DNA from: Actinomycetota bacterium | Lineage (GTDB): Bacteria > Actinomycetota > Humimicrobiia > Humimicrobiales > Humimicrobiaceae | Assembly: GCA_016932375.1 (NCBI GenBank) | Contig: JAFGDA010000070.1 | Coordinates: 1-20,033 of the forward strand | Direction: 5' to 3' | Length of the DNA stretch: 20,033 nt | In this document: piece by piece, positions 7,172 through 14,991 of the stretch | Numbering within the stretch: position 1 is the first letter of the stretch | How the letters are laid out: the number at the start of each line of letters is the position of its first letter | Notes under the pieces: model-generated | Seen by the model: the letters and a program-made list of their open reading frames with translations, nothing else | Databases searched by the model: none | Told to the model about the DNA's origin: nothing | Translations under genes and position numbers: made by a program

Positions 7172-7945
7172 ATGTTAACATGCGGAATTGATGTGGGTTC
7201 TGTATCCACAGAAGTAGTTATCCTTGAAAGTGACCCGGATAAAATCCTCTCTTATATCATTGCCCCAACAGGGGCAAGCAGTAAAACTGCTGCCGGGAAG
7301 GCCCTCGTCCGGGCCTGTGAAAAAGCGGGTATTGAAAAGAGCCTGATAAAGTCTATTGTCGCCACCGGCTACGGCAGGGTCAATATACCCTTTGCTGATA
7401 ATAATATAACAGAGATAAGCTGTCATGCCCGTGGAGCTATATCATGTTTCCCTGAGACCAGGACTGTCATAGATATAGGGGGGCAGGACAGCAAGGTGAT
7501 AAAGCTTGAAAACGGGAGTCCCGTTGATTTCCTGATGAACGATAAATGCGCCGCAGGTACGGGAAGGTTTCTTGAAGTAATGGCCAGGGCCCTCGAAATA
7601 GACCTCGAAAATTTCGCTGATATTTTTTTGAATACAAAAAAAACAGTGGAAATCACATCCACCTGTACAGTATTCGCTGAATCAGAAATAGTATCCCTTA
7701 TCGGGCAGGGAATAGAAAAAAACGTTATTATAAAAGGCCTTGTTTATTCTATTGCGAACCGTATTACCTCCATGGTTGAAAGGGTGGGCCTGGAGGAACC
7801 TGTCTGCATGACCGGGGGGGTGGCCAGGAACCTTGGCGTGGTAAATGCCCTTGAGGAAAAGCTATCGGCAAAAATCAATATACCCGAAGAACCCCAGATA
7901 ACAGGCGCGCTGGGAGCAGCCTTCCTTGCAAGAAATCATGCCTGA
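7172..7945 (+). CDS. Acyl-CoA dehydratase activase (HgdC/BadFG/BcrAD ATPase family)
   Basis: A 257-residue ASKHA-fold ATPase that, in known systems, forms a homodimer around one [4Fe-4S] cluster and drives an electron into the dehydratase or reductase at the cost of ATP. Seen: phosphate-1 loop CGIDVGSVSTEVVIL (4-18), TGYGRV (65-70), phosphate-2 loop DIGGQDSKVIKL (101-112), cluster cysteine Cys126 in NDKCAAGTGRFLEVMA, and second cluster cysteine Cys165 in TSTCTVFAESEIVSLI. The adenosine motif is MTGGVARNLGVVNAL (213-227). All key residues are present and the length matches HgdC (about 260). It follows subunit 2 on the same strand after 88 bp and is the natural electron donor for the two upstream proteins. 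A ferredoxin or flavodoxin to reduce it is not encoded in the window. Confidence 0.93.
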   Translation: MLTCGIDVGSVSTEVVILESDPDKILSYIIAPTGASSKTAAGKALVRACEKAGIEKSLIKSIVATGYGRVNIPFADNNITEISCHARGAISCFPETRTVIDIGGQDSKVIKLENGSPVDFLMNDKCAAGTGRFLEVMARALEIDLENFADIFLNTKKTVEITSTCTVFAESEIVSLIGQGIEKNVIIKGLVYSIANRITSMVERVGLEEPVCMTGGVARNLGVVNALEEKLSAKINIPEEPQITGALGAAFLARNHA

Positions 7946-8071
7946 GAAGACCAGGCACCCTTTTAAATTAACCTGCAGGACCTATTTTATGATCCATATC
8001 ATCCTGCAAGGATTCATTGGGATACCTGCCATAACATGCTGGTTTAATCTAAAGTAAAAAGAAAAAAGCAA

Positions 8072-10627
8072 TTACAGCTTCTCCATCATAGACCTGGCTT
8101 CTTTTATCTCCTGCTCTTTTCCCCTTATCCTTCCCTGAAGCTTCAGCTCAAACAGGCGGGAAAGCACTTTCCTGAATTTTTCCGAGGGCTTATAGCCAAG
8201 TTCCTTTAAGGTGTTCCCGTCAATGTCAAGACTGACTCTTGAAAGCCTTGAAAGATATTTCTTGATATTGGCCAGGTATTCCTGCCCCCAGCTGGATGCA
8301 ATTATTTTAAGCTCATCCGGAATATTCTTTACAATCGAATATAGCAGGACATTATCTTTAACCTCATTCTTAAGCTCCATTGAAGCATTTGCCCACTTTT
8401 TATGGCAATCAAGTATTATTATGGTATCCTTTTTCTTGATTTTCATGAGATTGCACCATGCCTCAATTTCCTCCGGGCTTTTTCCCTCAAGGAGCAGTAT
8501 GGCAACCAATCTCCACTGGCTCATGGAATACTTGAAATAGGGTTTGAGCTGTCCCGCTGCCCTGAGAAGGTTCTTAACGGAAATTATGAACCGGCCATTT
8601 ACCTCCACGCTTAATCCTATTTTTTTCAGTGCGCCAAGGTCGAATAATCTTTTTATTGCATTCCAGGGCCTGTTTTCATCAAGTATGCTCATAAGCTCAT
8701 CCCTGATCCTTACACCACCCAGCCTTGAAACCATGTCCATATCTATGGTGGTCCGAGCAAGGGCCTCGGTGTGACGGTCCATTTTAAAACCCAGCCTTTT
8801 TTCAAACCTCACTGCCCTGAATATCCTTGTAGGATCCTCAATAAAACTCATCTTGTGGAGTACTTTTATCTTCCTGCTTTTTATATCACTCCGCCCCCCG
8901 AAATAATCCAGTATCTCGCCGAAGTTTTTTTTGTTAAGGGAAAGGGCAAGACAGTTGATGGTAAAATCCCTCCTTGCGAGATCCTGTTTTATATTGCCGT
9001 ATTCAACAGTCGGAAGGGCAGCAGGTTTCCTGTAATACTCGACTCTTGCCGAGGCAATGTCTATATGCTGGCCATTATCCAGTACAAGGACGGCGGTTCC
9101 AAATTTCCGGTGGCTTTCCATCCTGCAGCCAAGCCTTTCAGCAAGCTGGCCCCCGAATTTTATGCCATCTCCCTCGACAACTATATCAATATCATAATTT
9201 GGGATCCTGAGTATTGCATCCCTGACTATCCCCCCCACCAGGTAGGTTTTATACTTGAGATTTTTTGATACCACGGAGACGACTTTCAATATTTCCTGTA
9301 TGTTTCCCGAAAAAAATTCAATGATTTCCGTGCTGCTGCTGCCATAAAGGTATCTCAGGATATCCTTACGGGTAATGATTCCGGTTATCTTATTTTTTTC
9401 TATTATTGGTATTCTTCCTATGCCGTTTTCTATCATAAGGTTCTGTATAAGATCGATGCTGCTTCCGGGTGCGGCACGTACAACATTTTGCGACCTGAAA
9501 CCTTTTACCGGTGCATGGGATAGTCCGTGGCCGACCGCCTTATCAATATCTTTCCTTGTTATGATACCGGACAGCCTGTCTTTCCCATCTACGATGGGAA
9601 TTCCAGAATGACCATATTTTTTCAGCACCCTGCCAACTTCTTCAATGCTAAGGTCTTCCTTCACCACCCTTACCGGGTGGGACATTATATCCCTTGCCAG
9701 GAGGGGTTTTTTTATATTTGCTTTCAGTGAGCTGACAATCCTTTCCTCTATCCTGTCAAAAGCCGTACCGGTTATTATTCCCGATGCTGCCTGCGGGTGA
9801 CCCCCTCCTCCAACAGGTTTGAGTATTGCGGAGACGTCAGTGTTCCTGTCATCACTCCTTGCCACTATATATGTCTTTTCCCTCATTTTAACCCAGCATA
9901 TTACGATGCTGATTTCCTCAATCTGGGACAGCTTTCTGGTAAGCACTGAAAGACCTTCGATATATTCAGGTATAACTGCACTTGAAAGCAGTACTTCAGT
10001 TTCATTTACCTTTATTTTTTTACAATTCATTATCAGGTTTTCAAGAAGGCCGTGTTGTTCTTTTGAGAGGGAAAGGTTTAAGAATTTCAGGGCTATAGAC
10101 AGGTTTGCCCCTTTCTCCATAAGAAATGAAGCTGCTTCCATGTCACCGGAGGTAGTGCCGGGATAGGTAAATGAACCGGTATCTTCATATATTCCGGTTA
10201 TAAATAATGTTGCTTCAAGCGGAGAAATGCCTATCTTTTTATTCCTTATATTCTCTACGAGTATGGTCGTGCTGGCACCGGTTTCCATCGAGTAATCATC
10301 GTCGGCTTTCAGGTCGAGGGGAGTTTTTCTATGATGGTCATAGACTATGGCTTTTATATTTTCATTATAAAGGGCTTCCTGGGAGTCGCCAAGACGTCCC
10401 GGGTGCCTGGTGTCTATTACTATAACCCTTTTCACTTTTTTAAAATCTATGTCACCGGACTCATATAAAACCGGAAGTTCTTCCTCGTAAAGTGATATGA
10501 ATTTCCTGACATTGTAATTTATGGCTGCAGGCAATATTATCCTTGCCTCAGGGTAGATTTTCTTTGCAGCCACCATTCCGGCAAATGAGTCAAAATCCGA
10601 ACTTAGATGAGTAACAATTATATCCAT
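8072..10627 (-). CDS. cca: tRNA nucleotidyltransferase fused to DHH and CBS domains
   Basis: An 851-residue cytoplasmic multidomain protein. Residues about 1-305 are a DHH/DHHA1 phosphoesterase-like module, with HLSSDFDSFAG near the N-terminus, DTRHPGRLG (72-80), YDHHRKT (DHH at 97-99) and GGGGHPQAASG (273-283). Two CBS domains follow at about 311-367 and 376-430, each ending in GIITRKDI. The rest is a class II nucleotidyltransferase: YLVGGIVRDAIL (462-473), catalytic Asp479 and Asp481 (YDIDIVVEG), ARRDFTINCLAL (551-562) and the template motif EDPTR within 597-601, then the tRNA-binding helical domain. The enzyme should complete or repair the 3' CCA end; whether it adds CCA or only A cannot be told. 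The same fusion is known in several anaerobic lineages. The ATG has CAGGA only about 4 bases upstream. It is monocistronic, convergent with the activase gene. Confidence 0.93.
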   Translation of the reverse strand: MDIIVTHLSSDFDSFAGMVAAKKIYPEARIILPAAINYNVRKFISLYEEELPVLYESGDIDFKKVKRVIVIDTRHPGRLGDSQEALYNENIKAIVYDHHRKTPLDLKADDDYSMETGASTTILVENIRNKKIGISPLEATLFITGIYEDTGSFTYPGTTSGDMEAASFLMEKGANLSIALKFLNLSLSKEQHGLLENLIMNCKKIKVNETEVLLSSAVIPEYIEGLSVLTRKLSQIEEISIVICWVKMREKTYIVARSDDRNTDVSAILKPVGGGGHPQAASGIITGTAFDRIEERIVSSLKANIKKPLLARDIMSHPVRVVKEDLSIEEVGRVLKKYGHSGIPIVDGKDRLSGIITRKDIDKAVGHGLSHAPVKGFRSQNVVRAAPGSSIDLIQNLMIENGIGRIPIIEKNKITGIITRKDILRYLYGSSSTEIIEFFSGNIQEILKVVSVVSKNLKYKTYLVGGIVRDAILRIPNYDIDIVVEGDGIKFGGQLAERLGCRMESHRKFGTAVLVLDNGQHIDIASARVEYYRKPAALPTVEYGNIKQDLARRDFTINCLALSLNKKNFGEILDYFGGRSDIKSRKIKVLHKMSFIEDPTRIFRAVRFEKRLGFKMDRHTEALARTTIDMDMVSRLGGVRIRDELMSILDENRPWNAIKRLFDLGALKKIGLSVEVNGRFIISVKNLLRAAGQLKPYFKYSMSQWRLVAILLLEGKSPEEIEAWCNLMKIKKKDTIIILDCHKKWANASMELKNEVKDNVLLYSIVKNIPDELKIIASSWGQEYLANIKKYLSRLSRVSLDIDGNTLKELGYKPSEKFRKVLSRLFELKLQGRIRGKEQEIKEARSMMEKL

Positions 10628-10657
10628 AATTCCTGCGAAGAAAAAATATGCAGGTTA

Positions 10658-10663
10658 ATTATA
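10658..10663 (-). promoter_or_regulatory. Candidate -10 box for the tRNA nucleotidyltransferase gene
   Basis: A perfect TATAAT on the minus strand lies 30 bp before the ATG. A weak TTGAGC sits 19 bp further upstream (10683-10688). The -10 match is good but the -35 is poor and the spacing long. Confidence 0.35.
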
Positions 10664-10781
10664 CATAAATTATTCAATCTATGCTCAATTACAGGGTAAA
10701 CCATATTAAAGAAGATAACCTTTTCCCGGTAAGTACCTTATATGCACCTGTAAAATATATCCTTATCAAAACCATTCGCAG

Positions 10782-11315
10782 TCAGTCTATATAACGTTCG
10801 TAACTGACTATTTCAGAAAGCGGTTTCCTTCCCCTTGCACTCCCCTCGCCTGCAGGATAACCAACGGGGGTAAGGGCTGCCACCCTGACATTTTCAGGGA
10901 TTTTTAAAATATCTTTTACCAGTTTTTCCTTGAACGCGCCTATCCAGCATGTTCCAAGGCCCTGCTCGGCAGCAGCCAGTATGAGATGTTCGAGGGCAAT
11001 CCCGATATCGATAGGGTAACTGCTCATGTAACCCCCCATTACTCCGTAGGCTTCATCTTCTTTTGCGCAAACAGCTATAATTATAGGAGCTTCGGCCAGG
11101 AACATCTGGTTGTTGCAGGCTATTGCCAGGTCATTTATCATGCTTTTGTTTTTAACAACCACCAATTTCCAGGGTTGAAGATTTTTTGCAGATGGCGCCC
11201 TGCGGAAAGCCTGGAGGATATAGTTTAGTTTTTCCTCCTCAACTTCATCGGGTTTGTAAGACCTGATACTTTTTCGTTTCTCTACAAGATCCATAAAACA
11301 GGTAAATTTGGTCAC
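10782..11315 (-). CDS. Nitroreductase-family FMN flavoprotein
   Basis: A small (177-residue) cytoplasmic nitroreductase-fold protein that should bind FMN as a homodimer and use NAD(P)H. Seen: the FMN phosphate-binding RKSIRSYK segment near residue 14, APSAKNLQPWKLVVV (40-54), ALEHLILAAAEQGLGTCWIGAF in the second half, and a C-terminal ALTPVGYPAG…RKPLSEIV. The substrate is not predictable; the subfamily includes NAD(P)H:flavin or quinone reductases and dehalogenase-like enzymes. The start is placed at GTG 11315 because GGGAGG lies 9 bases upstream; the frame itself can be read back to a TTG at 11354, which has a poorer site. It stands alone: about 134 bp separate it from pabC upstream, and 154 bp from the tRNA nucleotidyltransferase gene downstream. 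No partner gene is evident. Confidence 0.85.
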   Translation of the reverse strand: MTKFTCFMDLVEKRKSIRSYKPDEVEEEKLNYILQAFRRAPSAKNLQPWKLVVVKNKSMINDLAIACNNQMFLAEAPIIIAVCAKEDEAYGVMGGYMSSYPIDIGIALEHLILAAAEQGLGTCWIGAFKEKLVKDILKIPENVRVAALTPVGYPAGEGSARGRKPLSEIVSYERYID

Positions 11316-11324
11316 TTTAATCGT

Positions 11325-11330
11325 CCTCCC
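11325..11330 (-). promoter_or_regulatory. Shine-Dalgarno that decides the nitroreductase start
   Basis: GGGAGG on the minus strand, 9 bases before GTG at 11315. It falls inside the longer reading frame that opens at 11354, arguing against that earlier start. Confidence 0.6.
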
Positions 11331-11449
11331 TAAAAACCTGATAATGACTTTCAAATTGCCTCAACCTGACAAAATACACCCATATATTAACATCCAGGAT
11401 TTTTTAAGTAAAACTAAAAATTGCCATTAAAGCAAATACCGTATCGCCT

Positions 11450-12325
11450 CTAAAAAGAGCTGTTTTCCCCGGTATAATCCTTAAAAAGCCCCATAAGCTT
11501 CCGGGTAATAATACCCGGAACCGTTTGGCCTATCCATGTATTATCCACCTTCCTTACCGGCATTATCTCCATTATCGAATTTGTAAGGAAGATTTCACTG
11601 GCCCCTGTAAGGTCGCCGTAGTAGAAGCTTTTTTCCCTTGACCTTATCCCGTTCCGGCTGCATATCCCAAGGACTGCCTGACGGGTTATACCTGGAAGTA
11701 TGTTCTGCGTAAGGGGAGGCGTATATACTGTGCCGTCCCTTACCATAAAGATATTGCTTGAAGCTCCTTCAAGTACCTGCCTTTCACGGGTCATGAAAAA
11801 ACCTTCAAGCGCCCCTGACATTTTTGCCTCGTCTTTTGCGATAAGGTTTTCAAGGAAGCAGATTGATTTGTGGATATATATGGAATTGCCCCGGGAAAGC
11901 CTTCTTATAGAGGATGATATAATTTCAGCCCCTTCACTGTAAAGCTCCGGGCGGTACAGCTGAAGTTTTCTTGTAAATATCAACATAGTAGGCCTGGACC
12001 CACAGTCCAGGTATAACCCCGACTTATGTATGCCCCTTGTAACCACTATCTTTATATATGCGTCAGTGCTACCGAGGCCGTTTTTATTCAGGGATTCCTT
12101 TATTGATTCCCCAAGATATTTTTTATCAAAAGGAATATTGAACTTCAGTGCTTTAAGGGAATCAAAGAGCCTTTTTAGGTGGGCTTCAAGCATGAATACC
12201 CTGCCCCCGTAACTCCTCATAGTTTCATAAACCCCGTCCCCAAAAAGCAGGCCCCTGTCATTTACCGATATTTTTGCCCTGTTTTCCTGATATAATTTTC
12301 CGTCAATAAAAATGTATTCAACCAT
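11450..12325 (-). CDS. pabC: Aminodeoxychorismate lyase, PLP fold-type IV
   Basis: A 291-residue PLP-dependent enzyme of the BCAT/D-amino-acid aminotransferase/ADC-lyase class. Seen: YIFIDGKLY at the N-terminus, VNDRGLLFGDGVYETMR (21-37), the likely PLP lysine Lys153 in IHKSICFLENLIAKDEA, Glu186 in VLEGASSNIF, TQNILPGITRQAVL (near 206-219) and EIFLTNSIMEIMPV near the C-terminus. Sequence alone cannot separate ADC lyase from branched-chain aminotransferase cleanly, but it lies 29 bp after pabB in a pabA-pabB-pabC order, so the lyase step (4-amino-4-deoxychorismate to p-aminobenzoate plus pyruvate) is the best call. The usual SxNYL after the lysine reads SICFL here, a mild deviation. The ATG has an AGAGG site about 10 bases upstream. 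The enzyme feeds folate synthesis in the cytoplasm. Confidence 0.85.
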   Translation of the reverse strand: MVEYIFIDGKLYQENRAKISVNDRGLLFGDGVYETMRSYGGRVFMLEAHLKRLFDSLKALKFNIPFDKKYLGESIKESLNKNGLGSTDAYIKIVVTRGIHKSGLYLDCGSRPTMLIFTRKLQLYRPELYSEGAEIISSSIRRLSRGNSIYIHKSICFLENLIAKDEAKMSGALEGFFMTRERQVLEGASSNIFMVRDGTVYTPPLTQNILPGITRQAVLGICSRNGIRSREKSFYYGDLTGASEIFLTNSIMEIMPVRKVDNTWIGQTVPGIITRKLMGLFKDYTGENSSF

Positions 12326-12354
12326 TTACTGGATACCTCTTTTTAGGATTTCCA

Positions 12355-14202
12355 CTAAGAACCGGTAGATTTTTTAAGATTCCTGGCCTCGAAAAACCTT
12401 AATGTATTCTGGAGAGCTGATCCCTTGTCCATTGTTTCCCTGAATTCTTCACCGGGATCAGAGTCAGCCACTATCCCCCCGCCTACATTATAATAGAATC
12501 TTCCACCTTTGATAATAAAAGTTCTTATCACGATATTGAGGTCGACTGTATTATCTATACCAATATACCCTATGGAACCAGTATATACGCTCCGGACCGT
12601 GGGCTCAAGCTCATCTATTATCTCCATAGCCCTTATCTTCGGAGCCCCTGTTATGGATCCCCCGGGAAAGGTTGCCCTGATTATATCGGCCATATCGGTC
12701 CCTTCTTTCACTTTTCCCCTTACAGTGGATACCGAATGGAATACCCTTGCATACTTTTCGATTACTGCATGCTCGCACACGCCTACTGTGCCGTAGTAAC
12801 AGAATTTACCCAGGTCGTTTCTCTCAAGATCCACAATCATATTAAGCTCAGCCCGGTCCTTTATGCTGTCCTGGAGCTCACGGGCAAGCTTTAAGTCTTC
12901 CCCATGGTCCCTGCCCCTCGGCCTTGTTCCTTTAATCGGGCGCGTTTCTATGACATCACCCTTAAGATATAAAAACCTCTCAGGCGAGGAACTCCCTATG
13001 ACAAAACCCGGAAAGCCGAGATAAGCAGAGAAAGGAGCGGCATTCTTTTCCCTCAGTATATAATACAGGTCCATGGGTTCAACCTGGAGCTCCGCCCCAA
13101 ACCTCTGGCTGAAATTAGCCTGGTAGATATCCCCTTTATAAATGTATTTTTTGGTCTTTATTACCCCATCCAGGTATCCCCTTTTTGAAAAATTGGATTT
13201 AAGCTTTACCGTACCTGTATTCTTTTTAAGGTACTTCCCGATAATATTTTCTTTAATATTTTCCATATAGTGCCTTTTCCCGGATACCGGGAAAAATCCT
13301 GCCAGCTCATCCTTTATCTTTCCCAATACCTCGTAAATATTATAATCATCCCTGAGGATATCCTTTCCAGAAAATACTGTACTTTCCACACTTTCATTTG
13401 CTATCCCGTCCATATTACCATATGACTCAACCTCAGGAATTTTATCCTTGCTTCTTTCATTGTTCCCATATGATTCAAAGACATTTGAAATTTCCCCTGC
13501 ATTTTCCATGGAAGAGCCGGATTCCCGGCAATTTCCGCCATCATTGCCGGTAATTATAAAATTCCTTATATAAAGCCACTTCTGCCTTTCATGATCAAAG
13601 GCAAGAACCCTGTTGTAGTAAGCAAGATAAATTATGGGAAGTTTCAGGTCATCGACAGTGCTACAGGGTAGCTTTTCTATATAATCCTTAAGTTCATATG
13701 CAAAATATCCCACAAAACCGCCCCTGAAACCCGGAAGGGGCACCTCTGCCGGCTCTCCACCGGTTTTCACGTGTTTTCCTTCACCTGCCGTCCCCTTAAT
13801 TTCCACAATACTCAATGGACTTACAGTCTCCCGAAATTCCTTGACTCCCGCCATATTGTTTCCTGATATGTAAAAAGTCCTTATATTTTTCTTCTGCCCT
13901 GGAAGGTGCAAGATAAAGTCATTCAGGTTTTTTTTCAAGAACACAAGGGGATGACAATAGGAATCATACCGGATATTCAGGGAAGTATTTATGAATTCAT
14001 TCCTGTAACCGTGACTGCATAATACAAATGCCGGTTCCGGGGCAATGTAAGAATATTTTGAATATTTATCGGGCACAAGGCTGCTGTCCAGAAAGCAGAA
14101 ATATGGCCGGTAGCCGGAACCTGATTGTCCGCTTAAATGATATGCAAAATCACCGGGAGTGATTTTAAGGCTAACTTCTGTAATTGTCGAAAGGATCCTC
14201 AT
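12355..14202 (-). CDS. pabB: Aminodeoxychorismate synthase component I, unusually long
   Basis: A 615-residue chorismate-utilising enzyme making 4-amino-4-deoxychorismate with PabA. The motif RPIKGTRPRG (421-430) contains Lys424, the residue characteristic of PabB; anthranilate synthase has Ala at this place. Other family blocks are GDIYQANFSQRF (357-368), SSSPERFL, MIVDLERNDLG (455-465), FPGGSITGAPKIRAMEIIDELEP (512-534) and GGGIVADSDPGEEF (574-587). E. coli PabB has 453 residues; the excess lies in hydrophilic insertions at about 95-155 and 218-335. The second holds a near-duplicate FESYGN/VESYGN spaced by 16 codons. The N-terminal domain continues between them (FRGGFVGYFAYELKDYIEKLP). The ATG is 16 bp after the pabA stop; AAGGA lies rather far upstream, so coupled translation is likely. 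Confidence 0.92.
   Translation of the reverse strand: MRILSTITEVSLKITPGDFAYHLSGQSGSGYRPYFCFLDSSLVPDKYSKYSYIAPEPAFVLCSHGYRNEFINTSLNIRYDSYCHPLVFLKKNLNDFILHLPGQKKNIRTFYISGNNMAGVKEFRETVSPLSIVEIKGTAGEGKHVKTGGEPAEVPLPGFRGGFVGYFAYELKDYIEKLPCSTVDDLKLPIIYLAYYNRVLAFDHERQKWLYIRNFIITGNDGGNCRESGSSMENAGEISNVFESYGNNERSKDKIPEVESYGNMDGIANESVESTVFSGKDILRDDYNIYEVLGKIKDELAGFFPVSGKRHYMENIKENIIGKYLKKNTGTVKLKSNFSKRGYLDGVIKTKKYIYKGDIYQANFSQRFGAELQVEPMDLYYILREKNAAPFSAYLGFPGFVIGSSSPERFLYLKGDVIETRPIKGTRPRGRDHGEDLKLARELQDSIKDRAELNMIVDLERNDLGKFCYYGTVGVCEHAVIEKYARVFHSVSTVRGKVKEGTDMADIIRATFPGGSITGAPKIRAMEIIDELEPTVRSVYTGSIGYIGIDNTVDLNIVIRTFIIKGGRFYYNVGGGIVADSDPGEEFRETMDKGSALQNTLRFFEARNLKKSTGS
13414..13479. repeat. Imperfect repeat inside the pabB insertion
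   Basis: Two 18-bp in-frame segments at 13414-13431 and 13462-13479 encode VESYGN and FESYGN, 48 bp apart. They differ at only a few bases, which suggests a past local duplication in the non-conserved insert. Confidence 0.5.
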
Positions 14203-14218
14203 GGTATATTCAGGGTCC

Positions 14219-14830
14219 TTATAGATTTATAAAGTTTTCAAGCAGTTTCATCCCACAGTGCGTCAAAAAGGATTCCGGATGGAACTGTATGCCTTCCAGG
14301 GGAAAATCCTTATGCCTTACACCCATGACTATTCCGCTATCCGTGCTGGCAGTAACTTTTAGGAAAGAAGGTATGGTATCTTTCTTCAAGATAAGTGAGT
14401 GATACCTGGCTGCTTCAAATGGATTATCGATACCGGAAAATATCGTCTTGCCGTCATGATAAATGAGGGATGTCTTGCCGTGCACCACGGTACCGGAACT
14501 TATAACCTCCGCACCAAATACTTCACCAATACACTGATGTCCGAGGCAGACACCCAGTATTGGTATCTTCTGGTAAAAATACCTGATAAGCTCTTTTGAT
14601 ATTCCTGCATCTACAGGCCTTCCCGGTCCAGGGGAGATAACAATACGGGCAGGGGCCATGTCTTCTATCTCCCTGAGTGTTATCCTGTCATTTCTCCTGA
14701 CCTTGATATTTTCCCCGAGAATTCCTAAGAACTGGACCAGGTTAAAGGTGAACGAATCATAGTTATCTATCATCAGGATATCAATTTTTTTTATACTGCC
14801 CTTATGCCCTTTTGAAACTGCCCCTGTCAT
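14219..14830 (-). CDS. pabA: Aminodeoxychorismate/anthranilate synthase glutamine amidotransferase
   Basis: A 203-residue class I glutamine amidotransferase that supplies ammonia to PabB. Seen: LMIDNYDSFTFNLVQFL (19-35), VISPGPGRPVDAG (64-76) forming the oxyanion loop, the nucleophile Cys95 in GVCLGHQCIGE, HGKTS (117-121), and His184-x-Glu186 in IQFHPESFLT. The family is shared with TrpG, and some organisms use one subunit for both PabB and TrpE; no trp gene is present here and the neighbour is PabB. The N-terminus runs about 15 residues past the usual family start; ATG 14830 has GGGA about 9 bases upstream, but Met20 is an alternative. It is the first gene of the pab run and is divergent from the ABC transporter genes with a 161-bp gap. 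Confidence 0.92.
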   Translation of the reverse strand: MTGAVSKGHKGSIKKIDILMIDNYDSFTFNLVQFLGILGENIKVRRNDRITLREIEDMAPARIVISPGPGRPVDAGISKELIRYFYQKIPILGVCLGHQCIGEVFGAEVISSGTVVHGKTSLIYHDGKTIFSGIDNPFEAARYHSLILKKDTIPSFLKVTASTDSGIVMGVRHKDFPLEGIQFHPESFLTHCGMKLLENFINL

Positions 14831-14956
14831 TCTTTTTCCCGTATTTTTATAAGTCTTTATATTTTTAATATAAATGAGACAAAAATAAAATAATGTCAGG
14901 AGAATTATATTAGAAGCCGGTAAAAATCACAAAATAAATACCAAAAAACCTGTTCT

Positions 14957-14984
14957 TTGCTTTTTTTAAATTACTGTGTAAAAT
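14957..14984 (+). promoter_or_regulatory. Candidate promoter for a leaderless ABC ATPase transcript
   Basis: TTGCTT (14957-14962) and TAAAAT (14979-14984) are 16 bp apart. The -10 box ends 7 bases before the ATG at 14992, so transcription could begin at the start codon. No Shine-Dalgarno precedes that ATG, which agrees. The rest of 14831-14956 is A/T-rich with no gene seen. Confidence 0.4.
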
Positions 14985-14991
14985 TTTTTCT

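Noticed and set aside
7966..8010. Inverted repeat (TGCAGGA/TCCTGCA with an inner ATGAT/ATCAT) between the convergent activase and tRNA nucleotidyltransferase genes
   Set aside because: Position suits a terminator, but the stem is bulged and no T-run follows on either strand, so I do not call it.
8771..9268. Plus-strand open frame of 165 codons opposite the tRNA nucleotidyltransferase
   Set aside because: It overlaps the conserved catalytic blocks of the nucleotidyltransferase on the minus strand; its peptide has no recognisable motif.
12355..14830. pabA/pabB pair as anthranilate synthase (trpG/trpE)
   Set aside because: The PIKGT motif with Lys424, rather than PIAGT, and the adjoining lyase gene indicate aminodeoxychorismate synthase.
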